Source: Cyclobacteriaceae bacterium (GTDB lineage: Bacteria > Bacteroidota > Bacteroidia > Cytophagales > Cyclobacteriaceae). Taken from it: a stretch of DNA of 64,000 nt. The notes under the pieces were generated by a model. The model worked only from the letters and a program-made list of their open reading frames with translations, did not search any database and was not told the DNA's origin. The stretch covers positions 1 through 64,000 of the forward strand of contig JAEUUJ010000088.1 of the NCBI GenBank assembly GCA_016786495.1, written 5' to 3'. The position numbers and the translations under genes are program-made. Of this stretch, positions 17,960 through 25,812 are shown in pieces (within the stretch, counting starts at the first letter, position 1; each line of letters starts with the position of its first letter).

Positions 17960-18505
17960 TTAAGCCCAACTTACCCGATAGATCTCGTGACTCGCGCCTT
18001 CGGTGCGGGTTTGCAATAAGTTGACAGATACTTCCTGATTGTAAAGTTTTCCGATGCCAAGCAGCAGTCCACGCACGAAGGCCTGAAGTCCCTGCCGGGC
18101 AGAGTGATAATGAACATCGATTGATTTTTCAGTTTCGTTCGAAACCCTGAACTCCGGAGGTGTCAGTTTAGGGTAAATCATCATGATACGGTTGTGGAAA
18201 ACCGGCAGGTTACGCAAAAAGGAACTCAGTGTTGTTCCGCCTGCTTGTAAAAGCGCGCCATACTTTTCGCGGCTTGTTCGCAACACCCACCACTCACCAA
18301 ACGCTGACAATACACTTTCCAGTGTCATGCCGGTTTCTTCGGCCGCTGCCTGTGCGAGCTTGTACGTCACGGAGTCGTCATAAGGTTCGTTGCTGAGAAA
18401 GAAGTCGATATCTACCCCGCTGCGTTGCTTAATGGCTTCCCATGCGTTGTCACCGAAGTTTTCGCGGACGAGGTCTTCGATTGCTTTATTTACGATGCCG
18501 TACAT
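17960..18505 (-). CDS. H-NOX (haem-nitric oxide/oxygen binding) sensor protein
   Basis: 181 residues from the ATG at 18505 (MYGIVNKAIEDL, the typical H-NOX start); longer in-frame extensions are not needed. The haem-binding signature is complete: proximal His104 (LPVFHNRI), a conserved Pro after it, and the Y-x-S-x-R motif at Tyr133-Ser135-Arg137 that grips the haem propionates. The distal tyrosine that stabilises O2 in clostridial-type H-NOX has no equivalent here (the region reads GLQAFVRGLLLG), so an NO-selective sensor is predicted. It precedes the HNOBA hybrid kinase by 17 nt, the usual partner. The upstream region is shared with the divergent receiver gene and holds a TTCCA-N5-TGGAA site. 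Confidence 0.93.
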   Translation of the reverse strand: MYGIVNKAIEDLVRENFGDNAWEAIKQRSGVDIDFFLSNEPYDDSVTYKLAQAAAEETGMTLESVLSAFGEWWVLRTSREKYGALLQAGGTTLSSFLRNLPVFHNRIMMIYPKLTPPEFRVSNETEKSIDVHYHSARQGLQAFVRGLLLGIGKLYNQEVSVNLLQTRTEGASHEIYRVSWA

Positions 18506-18598
18506 AATGTTTGTTTTTTGAACCCCTTGTCCAAGAATCAGACCGGCACCCTGAAACCCGCAAAACAGCGTAATCTTGAAGGAGGGACAGTCCCATAT

Positions 18599-18613
18599 TT
18601 CCAATAATTGGAA
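18599..18613. promoter_or_regulatory. Palindromic activator site, copy 1 (TTCCA-N5-TGGAA)
   Basis: TTCCA ATAAT TGGAA, with arms that extend to six bases (TTTCCA/TGGAAA). It lies between the divergent H-NOX and receiver genes, 62 nt upstream of a sigma-54-like element that points towards the receiver gene. A weaker leftward GG-N10-GC (18560-18546) might also let it act on the H-NOX gene. Confidence 0.6.
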
Positions 18614-18675
18614 AAAGCCGTCCTATTTTGAGCGAAACCTGACGGCAAGTGTTCGAATCACGCTAAATACCGCAC

Positions 18676-18690
18676 TGGAGTTGTTTTTGC
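18676..18690 (+). promoter_or_regulatory. Sigma-54-like promoter for the membrane-tailed receiver gene
   Basis: TGGAGTTGTTTTTGC has GG and GC separated by exactly 10 nt, as in -24/-12 promoters, and ends 30 nt before the ATG at 18721. Confidence 0.55.
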
Positions 18691-18720
18691 CCCTCTCACG
18701 GGAAAAACAATAAAAATATC

Positions 18721-19197
18721 ATGAACAATAGCACTGCCCTGAAAATATTCGTGCTGGACGATGACACGGTATACCGGAAAATGCTCGTCTGCTATCTGGA
18801 GTCGCTCGGACATCATGCTACCGGCTTTGCTACAGCCGATGATTGTCTCGCGAAGCTGCCTGAAAATCCTGACCTGATTTTGCTTGACCACAACCTGGAA
18901 GGTGAGCAGAAGGGTGTAGACGTTCTTCGGTTTATTAAACTTGAACGACCTGAGATTTTTGTGATTTACATAACGGGTGAAGAGAATGCCACGCTTGTAT
19001 CGGATGTATTCCGGTCGGGATCGGAGGACTTTATCGGAAAAGACAGCGCAAGTCTTATTCGTTTGAAGTTGAAATTAGACGAACTGATTATCCGGAAGGC
19101 TGAGGCTTCCAATCGTAAGAAGCGAACCAGACAGCTGATTATGGCAGGAGTGGTGGTGCTTGCAGCTTATGCCATCGTGCACTACCTGCTGATGTAA
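18721..19197 (+). CDS. Single-domain response regulator with C-terminal membrane segment
   Basis: Protein of 158 residues. Residues 8-125 are a receiver domain with the acidic pocket Asp13-Asp15 (VLDDD), phospho-acceptor Asp56 (LILLDHNLEG), Thr at ITGEE and Lys107 (FIGKDS). A basic linker (RKKRTR) leads to one hydrophobic helix at about 139-157 that ends the protein. No output domain follows. A receiver held at the membrane by a C-terminal tail is unusual; it may act as a phosphate sink or a local docking partner. It is divergent from H-NOX/kinase and preceded by a sigma-54-like promoter with an upstream palindrome. The sequence resembles the receivers at 36817 and 37393. Confidence 0.88.
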   Translation: MNNSTALKIFVLDDDTVYRKMLVCYLESLGHHATGFATADDCLAKLPENPDLILLDHNLEGEQKGVDVLRFIKLERPEIFVIYITGEENATLVSDVFRSGSEDFIGKDSASLIRLKLKLDELIIRKAEASNRKKRTRQLIMAGVVVLAAYAIVHYLLM

Positions 19198-19214
19198 CGC
19201 GAACGAAACCCAAT

Positions 19215-19249
19215 AAAAAAGGTCAGTCTGTTAAGGACTGACCTTTTTT
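19215..19249. terminator. Strong bidirectional terminator
   Basis: A perfect 14-bp stem (19215-19228 with 19236-19249) whose ends are A6 and T6, loop TGTTAAG. It ends the rightward receiver gene and the long leftward exopolysaccharide cluster. Confidence 0.9.
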
Positions 19250-19269
19250 GTTGACTTACCTTAAATCTG

Positions 19270-20166
19270 TCAGGCAGTCACCATTTGCGTATCGCGATTT
19301 TTGGCCTGGGCCAGAATTTTGCGCAAGTAGTTCCCATAACCGCTTTTCTGCAACTTTTCCGCGAGCACGGAGAGGTCGTCATCGGTAATGAAATTCATGT
19401 TATAGGCTACCTCTTCAATGCAACCAACCTTCACACCCTGGCGTTTTTCGATTACCCGAACAAACTCTGAGGCATCGTGAAGTGAATCGAACGTACCGGT
19501 GTCGAGCCAGGCTGTGCCCCGATCCAGAATCCGTACGCTTAGCGCGCCCATGTTCATGTACACTTTGTTTACATCGGTAATCTCATATTCTCCGCGCTTG
19601 CTAGGCTCCAGGTTGGCAGCAATGTCGACTACACGATTATCATAGAAATACAAGCCGGGTACTGCATAGGTTGATTTCGGGTTGGATGGTTTCTCCTCAA
19701 TGGAAATTGCCCGTCCGTCAGGATCAAATTCGACAACGCCATAGCGTTCAGGATCAGCAACCTCATATGCGAATACAATCCCGCCTTTCGGTTTCTGGCA
19801 GCATGGAAGGAGAGCAGGTAATTGTGAACCATAAAAAATGTTGTCGCCCAGGATCAGGCTAACGGAATCATTTCCGATGAAATCCTTCCCGATCACAAAA
19901 GCCTGTGCGAGTCCGTTGGGTTTCTCCTGTACAGCATATTCAATGCGGCAACCCAGTTCGTGACCGTTGCCGAGCAATCGCCTGAACTGCGGGCTGTCTT
20001 CCGGAGTGGTGATGATCAGGATCTCGCGTATTCCCGCCATCATGAGAATGGAGAGCGGGTAATAGATCATAGGCTTATCGTATACCGGAACGAGTTGTTT
20101 GGAAATACCTTTGGTGATCGGATACAAGCGCGTACCCGATCCACCGGCTAAGATGATGCCTTTCAT
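19270..20166 (-). CDS. rfbA: Glucose-1-phosphate thymidylyltransferase
   Basis: Protein of 298 residues, normal length for RmlA. It makes dTDP-glucose from dTTP and glucose-1-phosphate. The nucleotide loop [11 protein letters not shown] (6-16), the sugar-phosphate segment [10 protein letters not shown] and the metal site LGDNIFYG are intact. It overlaps rfbB by 4 nt and is the last gene of the exopolysaccharide cluster, before the terminator. rfbC and rfbD are not in this window, so the final sugar need not be rhamnose. Confidence 0.97.
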   Translation of the reverse strand: MKGIILAGGSGTRLYPITKGISKQLVPVYDKPMIYYPLSILMMAGIREILIITTPEDSPQFRRLLGNGHELGCRIEYAVQEKPNGLAQAFVIGKDFIGNDSVSLILGDNIFYGSQLPALLPCCQKPKGGIVFAYEVADPERYGVVEFDPDGRAISIEEKPSNPKSTYAVPGLYFYDNRVVDIAANLEPSKRGEYEITDVNKVYMNMGALSVRILDRGTAWLDTGTFDSLHDASEFVRVIEKRQGVKVGCIEEVAYNMNFITDDDLSVLAEKLQKSGYGNYLRKILAQAKNRDTQMVTA

Positions 20167-21260
20167 GCAGCTGATTCGTAAGATTTAACGTTTTGTCTGG
20201 CTGTGTGTGCCTTTGAGAGATAGTAGTTGCGGTATGCACCGGAGGATACGCCTGCAATCCAATCGCTGTTGTTGAGGTACCAGTCGATCGTCTGGGCAAG
20301 CCCCTGTTCAAATGTAAACCGGGGAGTCCAGCCTAACTCGCGCTTAATGTATGAGGCGTCAATTGCGTACCGATGGTCGTGGCCGGCACGGTCCTGTACA
20401 AAGTGAATTAACTTTTGCGAATGCCCGGCCGCACGGTTGAGCCTTTTGTCTGTCTGCTGGCAAAGCAGGTGAATGAGGTCTATGTTTTTCCATTCATTGT
20501 GTCCGCCAATCAGGTATGCATCACCGGTTTTGCCTTCATGAAATATGAGGTCAAGCGCTTCAACGTGATCCTGCACGTGCAGCCAGTCGCGAACGTTGCA
20601 GCCGGTTCCATAGACGGGCAGCACCCTTTCTTCCAGGATATTTTTAATGAAGAGCGGAATCAACTTTTCCGGAAACTGGTATGGTCCGTAATTATTGGAA
20701 CAATTCGAAAGGACAACGGGAAGTTTGTAGGTGTTATGGAAAGCCCGAACCAGGTGATCAGCGGATGCTTTGCTGGCTGCGTAGGGCGACTGCGGATTAT
20801 AAGGCGATTGTTCGGTGAAATACCCTTCTTCGCCTAACGCGCCAAATACCTCATCCGTAGAAATGTGATGGAAACGGTAGTTGCGGCCGGGTTTGGTCCA
20901 GCACTCACGCGCGACCTGCAATAAGGCTGCGGTGCCCTGTACGTTTGTCTGCACGAACACCATCGGGTTTTCGATACTTCTGTCGACATGCGATTCGGCT
21001 GCAGTATGCAATACTCCGTCAACATCAAAATTTTTGAAGAGTGTTCGCAGTAGTGTCAGATCAGTAATTGATCCTTTTACAAAGGTGTAGTTGTCGGCTG
21101 CCTCAATGTCTTTGAGGTTTTCGAGGTTACCGGCATACGTAAGATTATCGAGGTTGATAATCTGGTAGTTGGGATACCGGGTAACAAAGTGCCGCACGAG
21201 ATGCGACCCAATAAAGCCGGCTCCGCCTGTGATTAGAATAGAGCGTTTAACGGTTGTCAT
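20163..21260 (-). CDS. rfbB: dTDP-glucose 4,6-dehydratase
   Basis: Protein of 365 residues of the extended short-chain dehydrogenase family. It turns dTDP-glucose into dTDP-4-keto-6-deoxyglucose. NAD binding: [10 protein letters not shown] near residue 12. Catalysis: STDEVFG and the YAASK Tyr/Lys pair (around 170). It overlaps galE by 14 nt upstream and rfbA by 4 nt downstream, showing tight coupling. Confidence 0.97.
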   Translation of the reverse strand: MTTVKRSILITGGAGFIGSHLVRHFVTRYPNYQIINLDNLTYAGNLENLKDIEAADNYTFVKGSITDLTLLRTLFKNFDVDGVLHTAAESHVDRSIENPMVFVQTNVQGTAALLQVARECWTKPGRNYRFHHISTDEVFGALGEEGYFTEQSPYNPQSPYAASKASADHLVRAFHNTYKLPVVLSNCSNNYGPYQFPEKLIPLFIKNILEERVLPVYGTGCNVRDWLHVQDHVEALDLIFHEGKTGDAYLIGGHNEWKNIDLIHLLCQQTDKRLNRAAGHSQKLIHFVQDRAGHDHRYAIDASYIKRELGWTPRFTFEQGLAQTIDWYLNNSDWIAGVSSGAYRNYYLSKAHTARQNVKSYESAA

Positions 21261-22308
21261 ACTGTGGTTGTGTCGTTGATGTGAATGATTCGTTCATTAG
21301 ATTTTCCTGCCATTGCCATGCGGTTCGCATCATGTCGTGCAAGGAGCGTTTCGCGCGCCATTGAAGCACCTGGCTGGCTTTCGTGGTATCGGCAAAAATC
21401 TTCTCGATGTCTCCCGGTCTGCGGTCTGCGATTTTAAACGGCAGAGGCCGGTTGTTCACGCGGTCAAATGCTTCAATCAGTTCAAGCACAGAAAAGCCTT
21501 GTCCGGTTCCGATGTTGAATATCTCATAGTTGCTGGTTTGTTTACCTTGCAACTGGCGGTTAAGCGCAGCCACATGCGCTGCAGCAAGGTCCATGACGTG
21601 GATGTAATCGCGAATGGCGGTTCCATCGGGCGTGTTATAGTCGTTGCCAAACACCCGAAGCTTGTCGCGAAGACCGGCAGCGGTTTGCGTGATAAAGGGA
21701 ACCAGGTTTGAGGGCACGCCATTGGGCAATTCGCCAATCAAACCGCTTTCGTGAGCTCCGATCGGATTAAAATAGCGCAGCGCGATACACGTGAACGCTG
21801 AAGTTGAACTGGCGTCCATCAGGATTTGCTCACCAATTTGTTTGCTCCGTCCATACGGAGAAGAAGCTTTTCCGAACGGCATGGATTCCGTTACCGGAAG
21901 TATGTTCGGTTGCCCGTATACTGTGCATGACGAAGAGAAAATTATTCCGGGTACACTGTTGGTCTCAACAAGTTCGAGCAGATTGACAAGTGCGGAGACG
22001 TTGTTCCGGTAGTACAAAAGCGGTTTTTCAATCGATTCACCCACGGCCTTGCTGGCGGCAAAGTGAATCACTCCGCGAATGTTGGGGTAACGCTGGAAGA
22101 GATGCTTCATCGCAGCGTGATCGTTCAAATCAATTTTTTCGAACGTGAACGGTCTGTCGGCTATCGTTTCCAGCCGGTCAAGAACGCGCAGTGAAGAGTT
22201 TGAAAGATTATCAATAATTAGCGGTTCATATCCTGACTGCGCAAGTTCGATAACCGTATGGGAGCCAATGTATCCGAGGCCGCCTGTAACAAGAATGAGG
22301 GGTTTCAT
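21247..22308 (-). CDS. galE: UDP-glucose 4-epimerase
   Basis: Protein of 353 residues. It interconverts UDP-glucose and UDP-galactose (or the N-acetyl forms) with bound NAD. It shows TGGLGYIGSHT at the N-terminus, SSSCTVYG, the YGRSK active site and the RYFNPIGAH segment typical of GalE. Its start overlaps the stop of the WecA-like gene by one base. Here it most likely supplies a galacto-sugar for the exopolysaccharide. Confidence 0.95.
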   Translation of the reverse strand: MKPLILVTGGLGYIGSHTVIELAQSGYEPLIIDNLSNSSLRVLDRLETIADRPFTFEKIDLNDHAAMKHLFQRYPNIRGVIHFAASKAVGESIEKPLLYYRNNVSALVNLLELVETNSVPGIIFSSSCTVYGQPNILPVTESMPFGKASSPYGRSKQIGEQILMDASSTSAFTCIALRYFNPIGAHESGLIGELPNGVPSNLVPFITQTAAGLRDKLRVFGNDYNTPDGTAIRDYIHVMDLAAAHVAALNRQLQGKQTSNYEIFNIGTGQGFSVLELIEAFDRVNNRPLPFKIADRRPGDIEKIFADTTKASQVLQWRAKRSLHDMMRTAWQWQENLMNESFTSTTQPQYDNR

Positions 22309-23399
22309 TAGCTCTGACTCAGGTTAGGTTTTTCCATCTGCATAACACGTTGTTTCCATTCGTTCACCCGTTTATTCAGGTTAAGGATTGATGAGGAAAC
22401 ACCGAACAGCACGATGGCTACAAGTAAAATCCACCACCACTGAATGAGTCCGCTGAGGGCAACAATGACGATAAGAATGAAAATCTTCAGTATCGCAATC
22501 AGCAGGGTAGCACGCTTGTGCGAGATTCCCAGCAAGAGCAATAAATGATGCAAATGTGTTTTATCAGCGCGGAAGGGTGAAAGTCCTTTTTTAATTCGGC
22601 CCCGGTAAACGCGGAGCGAGTCGAACACGGGAACCAGGAACAGGCCGACTACAACCAGCAGCAGTTGAAGTTGTATGGTATGATTGTACTGGCTTGAGAG
22701 CGACAGTAACCGGATGGCCGTGGTAACGAGGATAAATCCAAGCATCAGCGATCCGGCATCGCCCATGAATATCTTTTTTGATCCGAGGTTGTAGCGAAGA
22801 AAGCCGATGATGGCACCGCTCAGTACGGCAAAGAAAATGGCTAAATCATTGTGATTCAGGCTCCAGGAAATGATTCCCAGCGTTGCTGAACCGATCAGCG
22901 TGAGACTCCCCAAAAGTCCGTCAATGCCGTCCATCAGGTTGTATGCGTTTACGACACCGGCAATGACTACGATCGTGACAACGTATTGTGCGACAACCGG
23001 CAATTCATATACACCTCCAATTCCATACAGAGAGGGAATCCGGATGCCGGCATACGCCACTGCACCTGCGCAGGCAAATTGCGTCAGCAAACGATACACG
23101 GGCTTGATGTTGAACCGGTCGTCTAATACACCAGTAATTAACATGATTAAACTTCCGCCAAGCCAGGTAAGGTCCTGCGGATTGAACAGATTCAGGTTAA
23201 CACCAAAGGAAAGTATCAGCCCGGTGGCAAGCGCGATGGAAATGCCCCCCGCGAGCGGAACTGTGTTTGAATGAACTTTACGCTCATTCGGTTTATCGAC
23301 CAGACCAATCGCAATGGAAATCCATCGTACGATGGGTATGATCAGTATTGACAGCAGGAGTGACTCTGCAAACGGAATTGAAATACTTTTGAAGTTCAT
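22308..23399 (-). CDS. WecA/MraY-family polyprenyl-phosphate sugar-1-phosphate transferase
   Basis: Protein of 363 residues with about ten membrane spans. It transfers a sugar-1-phosphate from a UDP-sugar to undecaprenyl phosphate and so starts the repeat unit. Family motifs: the first-loop LVDKPNERKVHSNTVPLAGG, GVLDDRF, NAYNLMDGIDGL and FMGDAGS, followed by a late HLHHLLLLLG histidine motif. The C-terminus (VNEWKQRVMQMEK) is a cytoplasmic coil. GlcNAc-1-phosphate is the usual substrate of this branch, but this is not proven. Confidence 0.92.
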   Translation of the reverse strand: MNFKSISIPFAESLLLSILIIPIVRWISIAIGLVDKPNERKVHSNTVPLAGGISIALATGLILSFGVNLNLFNPQDLTWLGGSLIMLITGVLDDRFNIKPVYRLLTQFACAGAVAYAGIRIPSLYGIGGVYELPVVAQYVVTIVVIAGVVNAYNLMDGIDGLLGSLTLIGSATLGIISWSLNHNDLAIFFAVLSGAIIGFLRYNLGSKKIFMGDAGSLMLGFILVTTAIRLLSLSSQYNHTIQLQLLLVVVGLFLVPVFDSLRVYRGRIKKGLSPFRADKTHLHHLLLLLGISHKRATLLIAILKIFILIVIVALSGLIQWWWILLVAIVLFGVSSSILNLNKRVNEWKQRVMQMEKPNLSQS

Positions 23400-23405
23400 G
23401 GTGTG

Positions 23406-24620
23406 TTAAGCTTGTTCGTAGAAAAGTTGAGCGTGTGATAAATGACTTGCTTCGTGTTTGAGTAAAATGTCGCGGTCGAGTGTTTTAATTCGGGGCATCG
23501 CAACCGATTTTGTTTTTGTCTGGATGGCTTCCTGAATAAGCGATTCGTATCGCAGGGAAATGAGTTTCCAGGTATACCTGCGCTGGGCGACACGTTTCAT
23601 CCGGCGACCGATTTCCATCAGTTTCTTTACAGGCGTTTTGCGGATCAGGTTTCGAAGACTTTCGGCATCGTTAAAGTAGAGCGCGCTTTCCTCGGTGGTG
23701 GTACGGTTGTAGGAAACTCCATAAGCCAAAATGGGCAGCCCCAGACTCATCGCTTCCACGAGTGACGGGTTTGTGCCACCGGCGGAATGACCGTGTACAT
23801 ACACAAACGCGTTGCTGCGAAGGAGATCGAGCGAGCGTTGATCGTAGATCGGATCAAACAGCATAATGTTTGCGTAGCTGCTGTATTGTTCACGCAAGCG
23901 GATACCGTATTCACTTTTTGTCCAGTTGCCAACAACCACCAGCACGTATTCAGGCAGTTCAGAAAAGGCTTTGAGTACTTCGTGTACGTTGTTCTCAGGC
24001 TCAATGCGGCAGACCTTAAATGCGTAGGGAGCTCTCAGAAACGGATACATGTGTTTGTCGTCCGGGCCCGGTATAACCTGAAGGGTATGATCAGCCCCGT
24101 ACTCAACAATCCGGCTCAGCGTATTGTACCGAACGGCGGTATAATCCTGAATCGATTCATTGTCGGCAATATCAATATGGGAATACCGTACGGCTATGCT
24201 TTCGGCCCACCACAGATAGCACTTCGCCATCCAGTTCCACTTATCGCGCTTCCATTCAATGCCATCAATGGAGATCACAATCTTCTTGTTGGTGAACAGC
24301 CTCACGAACGGAAGCAACCAGGCACCGGCCACTCCCAGAATCAGCAGCACATCGGCATAGCGCAGTGCGTGGAGTATTGACCATGAATCATAAAAGATGC
24401 TTTGGATGCCATTGGCTTCCAGCGGGATGTAATGAAGTTTCGCGTTGCCGTGAAATGGCTTGCGGCTTTTTTGGGGATAGCGTTTGCCGGAACAGTACAC
24501 GGTGAGGTCATACTGGGCACCCATACTCTTAACGAGATGTTCCGTGAGAGTCTCAAAACCCCCATAGTTGGCCGGCAGTCCAACGGTTCCGATAACAGCA
24601 ATTTGTTTTTTAGCGCTCAT
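23406..24620 (-). CDS. GT4 glycosyltransferase with DUF1972 N-terminus
   Basis: Protein of 404 residues. The N-terminus IAVIGTVGLPANYGGFETLTE is the DUF1972 signature of GT4 enzymes, many of which add rhamnose or related sugars. The C-terminal domain holds GHSAGGTNPSLVEAMSLGLPI, the GT-B donor site with the E-x7-E pattern. The gene starts only 5 nt after the previous GT4 gene, yet a sigma-54-like element lies just upstream inside that gene, so it may head its own transcript with the WecA-like gene, galE, rfbB and rfbA. Confidence 0.92.
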   Translation of the reverse strand: MSAKKQIAVIGTVGLPANYGGFETLTEHLVKSMGAQYDLTVYCSGKRYPQKSRKPFHGNAKLHYIPLEANGIQSIFYDSWSILHALRYADVLLILGVAGAWLLPFVRLFTNKKIVISIDGIEWKRDKWNWMAKCYLWWAESIAVRYSHIDIADNESIQDYTAVRYNTLSRIVEYGADHTLQVIPGPDDKHMYPFLRAPYAFKVCRIEPENNVHEVLKAFSELPEYVLVVVGNWTKSEYGIRLREQYSSYANIMLFDPIYDQRSLDLLRSNAFVYVHGHSAGGTNPSLVEAMSLGLPILAYGVSYNRTTTEESALYFNDAESLRNLIRKTPVKKLMEIGRRMKRVAQRRYTWKLISLRYESLIQEAIQTKTKSVAMPRIKTLDRDILLKHEASHLSHAQLFYEQA

Positions 24621-24624
24621 GGTT

Positions 24625-25812
24625 TTATGCGGTCTCGCGGGCAGGGTTTACGATTGTTGTGCCAAGCTTGGAATCGATGAATTCAGCCTGTTTTCGATGG
24701 TTTTTTCCGGGTGATTTCCATTTTTTGGAATGCTTGTCCAAGCCGGGTTTCAGGATGATCCGAAGGCTTTTTTGAACAAATTCCTGTTCCGAGTATCGCA
24801 CCGCGCGGCTGGCCGCTGCTTCTGCCATCGGCTGATATTCAGCGGGTTTAACCAGGCTCGACAGCTTGTCGGATACATGGGGGAGATTGCGTGAGTTGGT
24901 CCAATAACCGGAACGGCCATGTTCAACCAACTCGGTTATTCCGCCAACCGGAGGAATCAGTGCCGGAAGGCCGTAGGCCATTCCCTCCAGAATGGTAAGT
25001 CCGAAGGTCTCGATCCACTCATCGGGCCGAGAAAGGTTTACAATGATGTCGGCACCTTCATAAAAACGATGGAGATCGTTTTGTACCGGAAACAACTCGA
25101 TGTTGGCAGGTAAACGTTTGGTTCGAAAGTACTGGTCAAGATCGCGTTGCGATGCATTGAGTACGAGTTGAAACCGCAAGCCGGGATGCAAAGCTGCCAA
25201 CGCCACAAATTCGTCAACACCTTTATACGCTTTCAGGCTGCACACCATCAGCACACGGCAGGGTGTGGTCTTCTTTTTCCGGTTTTGCACAGCGCGATCC
25301 AGAAAGTCCTGCTCGATTGCATTGGGCAACAGGTGCGTTCGCACGTTGCTTACAGGTTCGGCATCCGCCAGGTATTGTGAAACGTAGACGACATCGTCAG
25401 CCGCCCATTTCATTACTCCAAAAAGAAAGTTCTTCAGGATGGCCGGGCGTACCGAAGTTTCGTGGAGATGGTAGATTACGCGGCATCCTTTCATCTTTCC
25501 GGCTATCGCGGCCCCGAACGGCAATACGGTGTTGATGTACACGATGTCGTTCTTACGGGCAGTTCTGCATACCGAACGGAAGATATGCCATTGACTGGTC
25601 AGCAAACTCATCAGCCGCATAACACGGTTTGGATGCCATTGATAGGGGAACTTCGTATAGCGGGCTCCCGCAATACCGCTCAGCAGTCCTGGCCCTTTAC
25701 TGCAGGCGATTGTAACGCGCAAGCCGTTGCGAATCCATCCGCGTACGAGTTGGCCAAGTACACGCGGACTTCCACTAAAGTCATTTAAAAGGTGAACAGC
25801 AATTATTTTCAT
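24625..25812 (-). CDS. GT4 family glycosyltransferase
   Basis: 395 residues from the ATG at 25812, which overlaps the stop of the previous gene as ATGA. A longer frame upstream lacks coding character. The N-terminal domain begins MKIIAVHLLNDFSGSPRVL and the C-terminal domain has RVLMVCSLKAYKGVDEF and ETFGLTILEGMAYGLPALIP, the usual donor site. The last 40 residues are basic and rich in Lys. This 3' part of the gene also carries a TTCCA-N5-TGGAA site and a -24-like element for the next gene. Confidence 0.9.
   Translation of the reverse strand: MKIIAVHLLNDFSGSPRVLGQLVRGWIRNGLRVTIACSKGPGLLSGIAGARYTKFPYQWHPNRVMRLMSLLTSQWHIFRSVCRTARKNDIVYINTVLPFGAAIAGKMKGCRVIYHLHETSVRPAILKNFLFGVMKWAADDVVYVSQYLADAEPVSNVRTHLLPNAIEQDFLDRAVQNRKKKTTPCRVLMVCSLKAYKGVDEFVALAALHPGLRFQLVLNASQRDLDQYFRTKRLPANIELFPVQNDLHRFYEGADIIVNLSRPDEWIETFGLTILEGMAYGLPALIPPVGGITELVEHGRSGYWTNSRNLPHVSDKLSSLVKPAEYQPMAEAAASRAVRYSEQEFVQKSLRIILKPGLDKHSKKWKSPGKNHRKQAEFIDSKLGTTIVNPARETA
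24650..24664 (-). promoter_or_regulatory. Sigma-54-like element inside the GT4 gene, facing the DUF1972 gene
   Basis: Minus-strand TGGCACAACAATCGT has a perfect -24 TGGCAC; the -12 reads CGT instead of TGC (GG-N10-GT). It would start RNA about 18 nt before the ATG at 24620. It lies 51 nt from activator site copy 2. Confidence 0.4.
24716..24730. promoter_or_regulatory. Palindromic activator site, copy 2 (TTCCA-N5-TGGAA)
   Basis: TTCCA TTTTT TGGAA within the 3' end of the GT4 coding sequence, 51 nt upstream of a sigma-54-like -24 element that faces the second half of the exopolysaccharide cluster. Confidence 0.5.
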
